A stretch of DNA of 64,000 bases, taken from contig CAWGGS010000086.1 in the NCBI GenBank assembly GCA_963822095.1, forward strand, positions 62,001-126,000. Reading direction: 5' to 3'. The position numbers were made by a program, and so were the translations under genes. Below are positions 26,752 to 35,365 of this stretch, in pieces (the stretch's first letter is position 1; each line of letters opens with the position of its first letter). A model generated the notes under the pieces. That model ran no database searches and was not told where the DNA came from. It saw only the letters and a program-made list of their open reading frames with translations. This DNA comes from CAWGGS01 sp963822095 (GTDB lineage Bacteria > Desulfobacterota > Desulfobulbia > Desulfobulbales > Desulfocapsaceae).

Positions 26752-27396
26752 ATGACGTACGAAAAACAAAAGTGCTGGAGCATCCTGCTCCGCCTCTATC
26801 ATTGGGCCCTCGCCCTCTCCATCATATTTCTGGTGGTTACAGGCTTCTACATCCACAGCCCTTGGACGAACACCATGATAGAAGGAAGCGCATCCTTTCC
26901 GATGGCCTGGATGCGTTATATACATTTTGTGGCCGCATATGTTTTTACGGCTGCTGTATTGACAAGGATCTTCCTGTATATCTTCGGCAATGCCCAGGAG
27001 AGAATCCTCGATACTCTTCCTGTTACGGGACGAAACATTAAGAATCTCACTAAAACCCTGCTCCTCTACAGCTATGTCAGCGATGAGCATGACGAACGCC
27101 TCGGACACAATGTCCTGGCCGGCACAACGTACTTGATCACCATTATAGTGGCCGTATTCCAGCTCATAAGCGGCTTCTACCTGCTCTTTCCCGAGGCTAC
27201 CTTCTGGCAGGGTTGGGGGGTATCGATTTTCGGAAACCAGCAGGATGCGCGTTTTGTCCATCACCTGCTGATGTGGTGGTTTATTATTTTTGTAGTAGTT
27301 CATCTGTATCTGGTCATCTGGAATGACATCAAAGGTCCGGAGGGGCTCGTATCCTCGATTTTTACTGGTGTCAAATTTAAACATAAAAAAGCATGA
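26752..27396 (+). CDS. hynC: Ni/Fe-hydrogenase b-type cytochrome subunit
   Basis: A 214-residue integral membrane cytochrome b of the HyaC/HupC family that passes hydrogen-derived electrons to the quinone pool and anchors the dimer. Four membrane helices are visible, with haem-ligand histidines in LYHWALAL (first helix), the second-helix region YIHFVAAYVF, and FVHHLLMWW and VVVHLYLVI toward the end. AAGGAGG precedes the ATG. Its presence shows membrane-linked hydrogen oxidation rather than the soluble cytochrome c3 coupling of classical Desulfovibrio HynAB. The 3' end overlaps the annotated hypF frame. Confidence 0.93.
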   Translation: MTYEKQKCWSILLRLYHWALALSIIFLVVTGFYIHSPWTNTMIEGSASFPMAWMRYIHFVAAYVFTAAVLTRIFLYIFGNAQERILDTLPVTGRNIKNLTKTLLLYSYVSDEHDERLGHNVLAGTTYLITIIVAVFQLISGFYLLFPEATFWQGWGVSIFGNQQDARFVHHLLMWWFIIFVVVHLYLVIWNDIKGPEGLVSSIFTGVKFKHKKA

Positions 27397-29743
27397 GCAC
27401 AAAGGGGTCGAACTGCTGATCCACGGCATCGTCCAGGGCGTCGGATTTCGCCCCTTTGTCTACAACCTGGCAACACGTCTCAAAATCTCCGGCACTGTAA
27501 GTAACTCCAGTGCCGGAGTTCTTGTTAGAGCTGCAGCTGATGCTGAGCGGCTCGCCTCCTTCAAGGACCTTCTTATACGACAGGCGCCCCCTCTGGCCCG
27601 AATTTTTTCCATTGAGGAGCACCCCGCTACCGAGGATTTTTCCCAGGAAGGATTTCAGATTCTGGCCAGCCAAAGCGGGGAACATGTGGCCACCTGGATC
27701 CCTCCGGATATCTCTTTATGCAACGACTGCCTGACGGAACTCAGAGATTCTAGCGATCGCCGCTTCGGCTATCCCTTTATCAACTGCACCAACTGCGGAC
27801 CACGCTTCACCATCGTCGAGACCATCCCCTATGATCGACCCAAAACCTCGATGAAAGTCTTTCCGATGTGTGCCGATTGTACCGAAGAATACAAGGATCC
27901 CACCAATAGACGATTTCACGCCCAGCCCAATGCCTGCCCAACCTGCGGTCCTCATCTCAGCTGGCATGACCGGCAGGGGAAGCTCCGCCCCTGTACCGAT
28001 CCAATTGCCGAAGCCGTACGTGCACTCGAGAAGGGAAAGATCCTGGCGATTCGAGGTCTGGGCGGTTTTCACCTGGCGGCTGACGCCACTCAGGGATCTG
28101 TTGTACAGACACTGCGTGATCGAAAAGGCAGGAAATTAAAACCCCTTGCCGTTATGGTAGCGGACCTTGCTTGGGCCAAAAAATTTGCTCATATCTCAGA
28201 CAGTGAAGAAAGCACCATTTCAAGCCCCGAACGCCCCATCGTTCTTTTGAACAAAAAGAGCGGTTCCACACTGGCAGGCAATGTTGCTCCGGATGTCTCG
28301 GATATCGGCATTATGCTTCCCTACACTCCCCTGCACCACCTGCTCTTCGCACGACTCGACTGCCCTGAGGCCTTGGTGATGACCAGCGGAAATATCAGCG
28401 GAGAACCGATCTGTACCAGCAATGAAGAAGCCATAGAACGACTTGGTGGCATTGTCGACTTTTTCCTTCTTCACAACAGGGAGATTGTCACCCGAATTGA
28501 TGATTCCGTGGTCAAGGTCATGCGGGATCGGCCCCGTCCGTTCCGACGGGCCCGCGGTTATGTCCCTGCCCCTCTTCCCCTTTCCTGCACCCTGCCGCAG
28601 ATTATCGGCTGCGGCGGCGGGCTCAAAAGCACTTTCTGCCTGGGAAAAGAACAACTCGCTTTTCCCAGCCAACATATCGGCGACCTTTTCAACCTCGAAT
28701 CCTTCAACTTTTATTGCGAATCGGTTGAACACCTGAAGAAGGTCTTTGAGATCGAGCCGGTTGCAGCTGCCTGCGATCTCCATCCTGATTATTTAAGCAG
28801 CCATTACGCAGCGGACCTCGGCCTCCCGCTCTACCGTATCCAACATCATCACGCCCATGCCGCGGCGGTGATGGCTGAACACCACCTGACGAAACCAGTC
28901 CTGGCCGTGGTCCTGGATGGAACCGGCTACGGCCCGGACGGAACCATCTGGGGCGGCGAATTTCTCCAGGTCGATCTCCTCGGTTACAAGCGTCTGGGCC
29001 ATCTCCAGCACCTTCTACTTCCCGGCGGTGATGCAGCCGCTATGGAGCCCTGGCGCATGGGATGTTCGGCACTTTTCCAAACCTTTGGTCCGGAGGCATT
29101 GCAGAAAAAATTTCTTCCGCAGCCTCTCGGTTTCATCAATCCGAGAAGAAGAGAAATCATCAGCGAGATGCTGGAAAAGAGATTCAACACCCCCTTGACT
29201 TCTAGCTGCGGCCGACTCTTCGATTCGGTAGCAGCGCTTTTGGGTCTCTGCCTTCAGGCCGATTTTGAAGGGCAGGCAGCAATGAATCTCGAGGCGCTGG
29301 CAAGCCGGATCATCTCGAAGAACTGGTTGACTGAACTCAGCTCGGCAATAGACAAACCCTCTCAACCTCGTCTGTATGAGAACAACGGCATGTGGACGAT
29401 CGTCACCTCCGATCTGATCAGAATGGTTTATGACTCCTGCCGTCAAGGTATTGATAAAAGGATTATCGCCCGGCACTTTCATTTCGAGCTGATCGGAAGT
29501 ATACTGTCACTCATTCGGCAGCTGTCGAATGCAACCGGCATCCACGACATCGTTTTGAGCGGAGGATGCCTCCAGAACAAACTGCTGCTGGAAGGTCTTT
29601 TTCACGTCCTTGTCCAAAGCGGGTTCCACGTCTTTACCGGAAGAGATATCCCGATAAACGATGGCGGAGTCTCCGTGGGACAGGCAATTATTGGAGGTTT
29701 GCAACATGTGTCTAGCCATACCCATGCGGGTTACGAAAATTGA
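27323..29743 (+). CDS. hypF: Carbamoyltransferase HypF
   Basis: Uses carbamoyl phosphate and ATP to make the thiocarboxamide on HypE that becomes the cyanide ligands of the [NiFe] site. Domain order is canonical: acylphosphatase (IHGIVQGVGFRPFVYNLA), two Cys4 zinc fingers (CNDC, CTNC, CADC, CPTC), YrdC-like domain (KPLAVMVADL), and a Kae1-like carbamoyltransferase domain with the HHHAHAAAVMAEH metal motif and VLDGTGYGPDGTIWGGEF. The N-terminus is uncertain: the ATG used here overlaps hynC by 74 bases and yields about 30 residues before the domain. A GTG at 27368 would be more usual, but neither has a clear ribosome site. Length up to 806 residues. Confidence 0.94.
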   Translation: MTSKVRRGSYPRFLLVSNLNIKKHEHKGVELLIHGIVQGVGFRPFVYNLATRLKISGTVSNSSAGVLVRAAADAERLASFKDLLIRQAPPLARIFSIEEHPATEDFSQEGFQILASQSGEHVATWIPPDISLCNDCLTELRDSSDRRFGYPFINCTNCGPRFTIVETIPYDRPKTSMKVFPMCADCTEEYKDPTNRRFHAQPNACPTCGPHLSWHDRQGKLRPCTDPIAEAVRALEKGKILAIRGLGGFHLAADATQGSVVQTLRDRKGRKLKPLAVMVADLAWAKKFAHISDSEESTISSPERPIVLLNKKSGSTLAGNVAPDVSDIGIMLPYTPLHHLLFARLDCPEALVMTSGNISGEPICTSNEEAIERLGGIVDFFLLHNREIVTRIDDSVVKVMRDRPRPFRRARGYVPAPLPLSCTLPQIIGCGGGLKSTFCLGKEQLAFPSQHIGDLFNLESFNFYCESVEHLKKVFEIEPVAAACDLHPDYLSSHYAADLGLPLYRIQHHHAHAAAVMAEHHLTKPVLAVVLDGTGYGPDGTIWGGEFLQVDLLGYKRLGHLQHLLLPGGDAAAMEPWRMGCSALFQTFGPEALQKKFLPQPLGFINPRRREIISEMLEKRFNTPLTSSCGRLFDSVAALLGLCLQADFEGQAAMNLEALASRIISKNWLTELSSAIDKPSQPRLYENNGMWTIVTSDLIRMVYDSCRQGIDKRIIARHFHFELIGSILSLIRQLSNATGIHDIVLSGGCLQNKLLLEGLFHVLVQSGFHVFTGRDIPINDGGVSVGQAIIGGLQHVSSHTHAGYEN

Positions 29744-29969
29744 CGGTGATCCCGATGATTTCACCCAAAACCAGATCGCAACCGTCGACGCCGATGGTAT
29801 CAGCAAAGAGGTCCGACTGGACGTTGTTGACCGCTGGCCGGGAATCGGCGATTATGTGATTGTCCACGCCGGTTTTGCCATCCATACTCTGGAGGCAACG
29901 GAGGCCGAGGCCAACATCAAGCTGCTTCGGGAGATGGCATCGTCAATGCCCGAAGAACTTTTGCGTTGA
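29706..29969 (+). CDS. hypC: Hydrogenase maturation chaperone HypC
   Basis: An 87-residue OB-fold chaperone that carries the Fe(CN)2CO moiety with HypD and delivers it to the hydrogenase large subunit. It begins with the invariant MCLAIPMRV, where Cys2 becomes the iron-binding N-terminal residue after methionine removal. The rest matches the small beta-barrel (GDYVIVHAGFAI) and the C-terminal helix. The ATG is inside the end of hypF, a 38-base overlap, with GGAGG eight bases upstream, so translation is coupled. Confidence 0.95.
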   Translation: MCLAIPMRVTKIDGDPDDFTQNQIATVDADGISKEVRLDVVDRWPGIGDYVIVHAGFAIHTLEATEAEANIKLLREMASSMPEELLR

Positions 29970-29979
29970 AAAGGACTGT

Positions 29980-31068
29980 ATGAAATATCTCGATGAATTT
30001 CGCGATAAAGAGCTTGCCAGACCTCTGGTTGCCGAACTGAAAAAATCGGTAACGAAGCCCTTGCGGGTTATGGAAATCTGCGGTTCGCACACCATGGCCA
30101 TCTTCCGCAACGGTATACGCTCAATTCTCCCCGAAGGCTATACGCTGATCTCCGGACCAGGATGTCCCGTCTGCGTCACCTCGGCATCCCATATGGATGC
30201 CTTTATAGAAATGGCCACGCATCCAGGCGTCAGGGTTGCCATTTTCGGTGACCTCTTCCGCGTGCCCGGCACCCATGGGTCACTTGCCAATGCCGGAGCC
30301 GAAGGAGCGAAAATCGATGTCGTCTACTCGTCTATGGATGCACTCGATCTAGCCGTTTCCCATCCGGCTGACCTGATCGTTTTTCTGGGAGTCGGATTCG
30401 AGACCACGACCCCTGGAATTGCTGCCACCATCCTGGCGGCAAAAAACAGAAATATTAAAAATTTCGCAGTATTTTCAACACAGAAAGTGATGCCTCCCCC
30501 GCTTATGGCTCTCCTTGATGACCCCAGGTTGAAAATCGACGGGCTTCTCTGCCCCGGCCATGTCTCCAGTATTATCGGTGCCGGTGCCTATCAGCCCCTG
30601 GTGGATAGATACAATCTCGCCTGCGTCGTAGCCGGTTTCGAGACCACGGATCTGCTCAACGGCCTTATCCTCCTGGCCCGGCAGGTGGGACAGGGACAAC
30701 CGAAGGTCGAAAACACCTACCAACGGGTTGTAAACTGGGAGGGTAACGTACGGGCAGCCAAGATGGTGGACGAGATCTTCGAATCGGCCGATATGGAATG
30801 GCGCGGTCTCGGGGTAATCCCCGGCAGCGGGCTTGCCATCAGAGAGAAATACGCCGAGTTCGATGCGGTGGCCCGCCTCGATATCACCCTCCCTGAAGCA
30901 GAAGAAGCCAAAGGATGCAGGTGTGGAGAGATTCTGAAGGGTATGAGCGTCCCGACCAAATGCCCGCTTTTCAAAACACGATGCACACCACAGAACCCGA
31001 TCGGCCCCTGCATGGTCTCCAGCGAAGGGACATGCGCGGCCTATTATAAGTATGGCATGGACCAGTAA
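29980..31068 (+). CDS. hypD: Hydrogenase formation protein HypD
   Basis: A 362-residue iron-sulfur protein that forms the scaffold for Fe(CN)2CO assembly with HypC and HypE. Conserved motifs are visible: MEICGSHTMAIFRNG with the active-site cysteine near residue 30, GPGCPVCVT, VGFETTTPG, and the C-terminal cysteines that hold the 4Fe-4S cluster (CRCGEIL, CPLF, C-T). AAGGA precedes the ATG, ten bases after the hypC stop. The frame is open much further upstream through hypC but is not used. Length is usual for the family. Confidence 0.95.
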   Translation: MKYLDEFRDKELARPLVAELKKSVTKPLRVMEICGSHTMAIFRNGIRSILPEGYTLISGPGCPVCVTSASHMDAFIEMATHPGVRVAIFGDLFRVPGTHGSLANAGAEGAKIDVVYSSMDALDLAVSHPADLIVFLGVGFETTTPGIAATILAAKNRNIKNFAVFSTQKVMPPPLMALLDDPRLKIDGLLCPGHVSSIIGAGAYQPLVDRYNLACVVAGFETTDLLNGLILLARQVGQGQPKVENTYQRVVNWEGNVRAAKMVDEIFESADMEWRGLGVIPGSGLAIREKYAEFDAVARLDITLPEAEEAKGCRCGEILKGMSVPTKCPLFKTRCTPQNPIGPCMVSSEGTCAAYYKYGMDQ

Positions 31069-31074
31069 ACAGGA

Positions 31075-31098
31075 GCATTGCTCTTTTCGGGGCAATGC
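31075..31098 (+). terminator. Hairpin with T-run between hypD and hypE
   Basis: GCATTGC (31075-31081) and GCAATGC (31092-31098) form a 7-base stem with a 10-base loop, followed after three bases by TTTTT. It looks like a weak intrinsic terminator inside the hyp operon and could lower expression of hypE-hynD-hypA-hypB, or protect the upstream mRNA end. Confidence 0.5.
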
Positions 31099-31121
31099 AT
31101 AATTTTTAAATAAAGGACAAA

Positions 31122-32135
31122 ATGTCTCAAAAAACAATTCTTCTAGACCACGGAAGCGGCGGACTGGCCAGTCAGGAGTTAATTTCCGACCTGTTTCTCA
31201 AGCATCTCGACAACCCAATTCTTCGAAGCCTGGAAGATAGCGCCATTGTTGAAAATTATCCAGGAAAGCTTGCTTTTACAACCGACAGCTATGTCGTCGA
31301 CCCGATCTTTTTCCCTGGAGGCGATATCGGCAAACTGGCAGTCCATGGAACAATCAATGATCTGGCCATGCGAGGCGCTAAACCCCTGTACCTGAGCCTC
31401 GGTCTGATCCTGGAAGAGGGCATGCCCCTGGACGATCTGGAAAAAATAATTATCTCCATTGCGCTCTCCTGCAAGGACTGCGGCATCGACATCGTTGCCG
31501 GCGACACCAAGGTTGTACCCAAAGGAAAAGGGGACAAGATCTTTATCAACACCTCCGGTATCGGCATCGTTGAAGAAGGAATCGATATCTCCTCCAAAAA
31601 CGCCAAGGCCGGGGATGTCGTCCTCCTATCAGGCACCATGGGCGATCACGGGATCACCATCATGACCCGGCGGGCCGGAATCTCGATGGAAGGAAAACTC
31701 GAAAGCGACACAATGCCCCTGCACCGCCTGGTACAACGACTCCTTGCCGAGATTCCAGGTTCTGTCCATACGCTGAGAGACCCTACCCGAGGCGGTGTCG
31801 CAACCTCCCTCAACGAAATAGCAGCCAATAGCGGTCTTGCCATCACCATCGAAGATGAGGCCCTGCCAATTCGACCAGAGGTTCGTGCCGCCTGCGAGAT
31901 CCTTGGGCTTGAACCACTTTATCTGGCCAATGAAGGGAAATGTCTTGCGATCGTGAGCAGCGATCAGGCCGACAAAGCACTTGCAATCATGCGGTCATGC
32001 CCGGAAGGAAAAGAGGCTGCGATCATCGGCCAGCTAACGGAGGGCAAACCCGGACGCGTCGTGATCAACACGCCCATCGGGGGATCACGGGTGGTCACCC
32101 CCTTACATGGTGAACCACTGCCAAGAATCTGTTAA
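31122..32135 (+). CDS. hypE: Hydrogenase expression/formation protein HypE
   Basis: A 337-residue PurM-like ATPase that dehydrates the carbamoyl group received from HypF to a cyano group. It starts with the typical LLDHGSGGLASQELI and ends with the invariant PRIC, whose terminal cysteine carries the carbamoyl/cyanide. The ATP-binding features are FTTDSYVVDPIFFPGGDIGKLA and RDPTRGGVA. AAAGGA precedes the ATG. All expected parts are intact, so the protein should be functional. Confidence 0.96.
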   Translation: MSQKTILLDHGSGGLASQELISDLFLKHLDNPILRSLEDSAIVENYPGKLAFTTDSYVVDPIFFPGGDIGKLAVHGTINDLAMRGAKPLYLSLGLILEEGMPLDDLEKIIISIALSCKDCGIDIVAGDTKVVPKGKGDKIFINTSGIGIVEEGIDISSKNAKAGDVVLLSGTMGDHGITIMTRRAGISMEGKLESDTMPLHRLVQRLLAEIPGSVHTLRDPTRGGVATSLNEIAANSGLAITIEDEALPIRPEVRAACEILGLEPLYLANEGKCLAIVSSDQADKALAIMRSCPEGKEAAIIGQLTEGKPGRVVINTPIGGSRVVTPLHGEPLPRIC

Positions 32136-32160
32136 CCCCTCCACTTTTGAGAACTCTATA

Positions 32161-32670
32161 ATGGATACTATTGACAAAAAAATTGGGATCATCGGGATCG
32201 GCAATCTCCTCCTCAGCGATGAAGGCTTTGGCATTCATACCCTTCAGCATTTGGAAGACAACTATATTTTTCCAGAGAATGTTATTTTGAAGGATGCAGG
32301 AACCGCAGCGATCTACATGACCCCTTTTCTGGAGGAATGCGATCCCATCCTGGTGATAGATGTGGTCGACCTCCAGGCCGAACCGGGTTCGTATCATTTC
32401 TTCACCATGGATGATGTCAAAGCCGGTACCTTCCAGACCAAAATGTCTCCCCATCAACTTGGCCTTTTGGAGATGGTAGAGATATGCAAATTGCGCGACA
32501 ACGCACCAGAACGCGTTGAATTCTACACAGTCGTCCCCAAAGAGCTGCATACGAGCATGGATCTGTCGTCCGTCGTTGCTCCGCGAGTTACTGAAGTGAC
32601 GGAAAAGATCCTGGCCCGGCTCAAAGATTTCGGCATAGAGGTTAAAGCCAAAAAGACCGCGATAAATTAA
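32161..32670 (+). CDS. hynD: Hydrogenase maturation endopeptidase (HynD/HyaD type)
   Basis: A 169-residue protease that recognises nickel in the HynA precursor and removes its C-terminal 15 residues. The GIGNLLLSDEGFG motif (12-24) is typical, and the nickel-binding residues of HybD are matched by Glu21, Asp67 and His98, all shifted by five positions. An upstream in-frame ATG overlapping hypE exists, but the family begins near this ATG. The ribosome site is poor (GAGAAC). Its place within the hyp genes and next to a single hydrogenase makes HynA the evident substrate. Confidence 0.92.
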   Translation: MDTIDKKIGIIGIGNLLLSDEGFGIHTLQHLEDNYIFPENVILKDAGTAAIYMTPFLEECDPILVIDVVDLQAEPGSYHFFTMDDVKAGTFQTKMSPHQLGLLEMVEICKLRDNAPERVEFYTVVPKELHTSMDLSSVVAPRVTEVTEKILARLKDFGIEVKAKKTAIN

Positions 32671-32687
32671 GAGGACGACCGAATAGT

Positions 32688-33032
32688 ATGCACGAAATCT
32701 CCCTGGTCCAAGCTATGATCGGACAACTGTCGGATCTGGCGACAACAAACGAGGCAACCAAGGTCATAAAAATCACGATGGAAATCGGCCCACTCTCAGG
32801 TGTGGTTGTTGATTCCTTCCGTTTCGGCTTCGAGGTTCTGTCTGAAAACGACACTCTTGTCCACGGAGCCGAGTTGGAGATACTTACAACACAGGTGACG
32901 TATCGCTGTACCCAGTGCAATCATACGGAGGTAACAGACGACCGTCCGGAATACTGTCCGCAGTGCCGAGAGACCTTCCTTCTGCCCGAGGGAGGGGACG
33001 AGCTGATCCTGCGACAAGTAGAAATGGAATAA
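32688..33032 (+). CDS. hypA: Hydrogenase nickel incorporation protein HypA
   Basis: A 114-residue nickel chaperone. Met1-His2-Glu3 forms the N-terminal nickel site and the zinc site is the CxxC pair CTQC (74-77) and CPQC (90-93). It passes nickel to the large subunit together with HypB. It lies 17 bases after hynD. The 153 bases that follow, before hypB, contain short GC-rich inverted repeats. Confidence 0.95.
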   Translation: MHEISLVQAMIGQLSDLATTNEATKVIKITMEIGPLSGVVVDSFRFGFEVLSENDTLVHGAELEILTTQVTYRCTQCNHTEVTDDRPEYCPQCRETFLLPEGGDELILRQVEME

Positions 33033-33068
33033 TGGATTTCAACGGCTCCTTTTTGGACTAGCCAGCAT

Positions 33069-33086
33069 GGCCGGACCTGACCGGCC
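33069..33086. repeat. GC-rich inverted repeat between hypA and hypB
   Basis: GGCCGG-ACCTGA-CCGGCC, a perfect 6-base stem with a 6-base loop. A second imperfect dyad (GGTAC...GTACC, 33127-33141) follows. There is no T-run. They may mark an mRNA processing or partial termination point; hypB has its own ribosome site (AAGGA). Confidence 0.45.
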
Positions 33087-33185
33087 GGCCAGCTAAACAA
33101 TACATGAAAGCTCGTCACTCTGAGATGGTACGGCCGGTACCCCGGGGAGACTTTCATATGAATTTTTCAAATATAAGGAAACAGT

Positions 33186-33929
33186 ATGTGCGATTCATGC
33201 GGGTGTCATGTCCCAACACAACATGATCATAGCCATAACGACAACCATGCCACATCAAAGACGGTCGATGTCCATACCAGTCTTTTGGCAGCCAATGATG
33301 CCCTGGCCAAACTCAATCGTCAGCACTTCAAGGAAATGGGTGCAGTTGCCCTCAATCTGATCAGCAGTCCGGGCTCAGGAAAAACAACTTTGCTCGAACA
33401 TACCATAGAAAAACTGGGCGACGAGATAAGAATCGGGGTAATTGAAGGTGACATCGAAACCGAACGTGACGCCGACCGTATCCGGGCCAAGGGTGTGCCG
33501 GTGATCCAGCTGACCACCGGCGGGGCCTGTCATCTCGATGCGTCTATGACCCATAAAGGAATTCATCTCCTTGAAAAAGAACCGGGAGGAGATAAAATAG
33601 ATCTCCTCTTTATAGAAAATGTCGGCAATCTCGTCTGTCCGGCAACCTTTGATCTTGGAGAACATAAACGAATCGTACTGGTTTCGGTACCGGAAGGGCC
33701 GGACAAACCGGCTAAATATCCAAAAGCCTTTACCAGCTCCGATGTCTTTCTCATCACAAAGACAGACCTTCTTCCCTATTTCGATTTCCCTGTTCCCGAG
33801 GCCAAGTCGGAAGCCCTGCACTTGAATCCCAAACTTACAGTCATGGATTTCTCGTCCACAACTGGTGTCGGTTTTGATGTATGGCTCCAGTATCTTCGTG
33901 ACTTGGTCAAGGAGGTCAAAAAGAAATAA
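33186..33929 (+). CDS. hypB: Hydrogenase nickel incorporation GTPase HypB
   Basis: A 247-residue SIMIBI-class GTPase needed for nickel insertion. The N-terminus has the high-affinity metal motif CDSCGCH, followed by a short His/Asp-rich stretch (QHDHSHNDNH) that may store nickel, though far smaller than in HypB proteins with long His tails. The P-loop is SPGSGKTT (61-68); the switch and base-recognition motifs are ENVGNLVCP and TKTDLLP. It is the last gene of the hydrogenase run. A CCCCGA hairpin follows about 60 bases downstream. Confidence 0.96.
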   Translation: MCDSCGCHVPTQHDHSHNDNHATSKTVDVHTSLLAANDALAKLNRQHFKEMGAVALNLISSPGSGKTTLLEHTIEKLGDEIRIGVIEGDIETERDADRIRAKGVPVIQLTTGGACHLDASMTHKGIHLLEKEPGGDKIDLLFIENVGNLVCPATFDLGEHKRIVLVSVPEGPDKPAKYPKAFTSSDVFLITKTDLLPYFDFPVPEAKSEALHLNPKLTVMDFSSTTGVGFDVWLQYLRDLVKEVKKK

Positions 33930-33986
33930 CTGTCATCATCCCTGACAATCTCCGAAAAACCTTTGGATTGAGGATGGCGTCGTCCA

Positions 33987-34003
33987 CCCCGATAATCTCG
34001 GGG
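33987..34003 (+). terminator. Hairpin after hypB
   Basis: CCCCGA (33987-33992) and TCGGGG (33998-34003), 5-base loop, about 58 bases after the hypB stop, no T-run. Possible end of the hydrogenase transcript. The rest of the 307-base gap to the next gene shows nothing else clear. Confidence 0.4.
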
Positions 34004-34236
34004 CATGAATCGAATGACTCTCCTCTATGAAAGGCATAACTCTACATTTCCCTGTGATTTTCATTAAATTTGCGGGCTAAAAGATCCGACCGTGCCCCAG
34101 GAAAAGTCTTGCCGAAACCACCAGAAAAGGATAGGTTTTTTAGAGTATCCGAAGATGAAAAGAAAATGTGTTTTCAAATTCGCCATCTACTTTTAGCTCT
34201 TTGGTATTAATACTTTTAAACATACAAGGGGGTGGG

Positions 34237-35304
34237 ATGATGTTCAGGTTACTGTTTGCGGCTATCATATTTTTGTTGTCGGTTACCAATGGTTTTGCAA
34301 ATGCAACAATTCCCAAGGCAGACTTAAAGGGAAGTAAGGACACAGAGCTTCTTGGACGCTACAAAGACTCGCTTATCATTTCCTACGATCACAGAAATTA
34401 CAACGAGTTCACATTCCCGCTTTCAACTCTTACGAAAATCAATGGGAAACGAGACAATCACAACAACTTTTCCTTGGCCCCAACGGAGTCTAAGACCCTT
34501 GAAGGGACGTACACCAGAATTGTCTATCTGATCCCTGAAAACGTCTCACCTCTGGAGGTTGTAAAAAACTACCAGGAGGAAATCGAGACCAAGGGTGGCC
34601 AGATCCTCTACGAATGCAAAGACAGGGATTGCGGTGGAGATCCAACCAGGACCAGCTCCGGAGGTGGAGGAGAAATGAGTCTGGCCATGTTTCTTCGTCC
34701 CGAAGAGCAGATCAAAGACCGGCATTTTTCCAACGGTGCCTGTGGTCAGACCTCCCGCATCACCGAACAACGCTATACCGTGGGTATGTTAAACGACAGC
34801 GGAGCCTATGTTTCCCTTTTGGCCTATACGTTAAAGGAGGATACTTTCTGCAAGGCATTTGCAGGACGCACTGTCGCCGTTCTTGATATCATAGTGCCCA
34901 AGCAACGTGTACAGAAGATGGTCACTGTCAAGGCAGACGAGATGGCCAAAAAAATTTCCGCGGCAGGCAGTATCGCTCTCTATGGAATATACTTCGATTT
35001 CAACAAAGCCGACCTGAAACCACAATCTCAACCGACCCTCGAACAAATTGCCAAACTCCTGCACAACGATAAAAATCTGAAGCTGCTGGTGGTCGGACAT
35101 ACCGACAACGTCGGAACCTTCAACTTTAATAAGGATCTTTCCCAAAAACGAGCTCAATCCGTTGTCCATGCCCTGGTTGGGCAATTCAGCATTACTAAGA
35201 ATCGTCTCACACCGGTGGGGGTTTCGTTTGCCTGCCCGGTTGAGTCCAACAAAACCGATGCCGGACGGGCAAAAAACCGCCGCGTCGAGCTGGTTGAAAA
35301 CTGA
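34237..35304 (+). CDS. OmpA-like envelope protein
   Basis: A 355-residue exported protein. A signal peptide (MMFRLLFAAIIFLLSVTNGFA) is followed by about 210 residues of unassigned sequence that resembles the DUF4892-type N-terminal region of some OmpA proteins, and then a C-terminal OmpA peptidoglycan-binding domain (IYFDFNKADLKPQSQPTL, VVGHTDNVG, NRRVEL). It should sit in the periplasm or outer membrane and hold the cell wall. Tandem ATGs follow AAGGGGGTGGG; the first is used here. It is monocistronic, 300 bases after hypB and not linked to it. Confidence 0.82.
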   Translation: MMFRLLFAAIIFLLSVTNGFANATIPKADLKGSKDTELLGRYKDSLIISYDHRNYNEFTFPLSTLTKINGKRDNHNNFSLAPTESKTLEGTYTRIVYLIPENVSPLEVVKNYQEEIETKGGQILYECKDRDCGGDPTRTSSGGGGEMSLAMFLRPEEQIKDRHFSNGACGQTSRITEQRYTVGMLNDSGAYVSLLAYTLKEDTFCKAFAGRTVAVLDIIVPKQRVQKMVTVKADEMAKKISAAGSIALYGIYFDFNKADLKPQSQPTLEQIAKLLHNDKNLKLLVVGHTDNVGTFNFNKDLSQKRAQSVVHALVGQFSITKNRLTPVGVSFACPVESNKTDAGRAKNRRVELVEN

Positions 35305-35365
35305 TATCATTCAAACAACAGAACGATCATGAGGTCCGCAGGGACCATTATGGAAATTTTCATCG

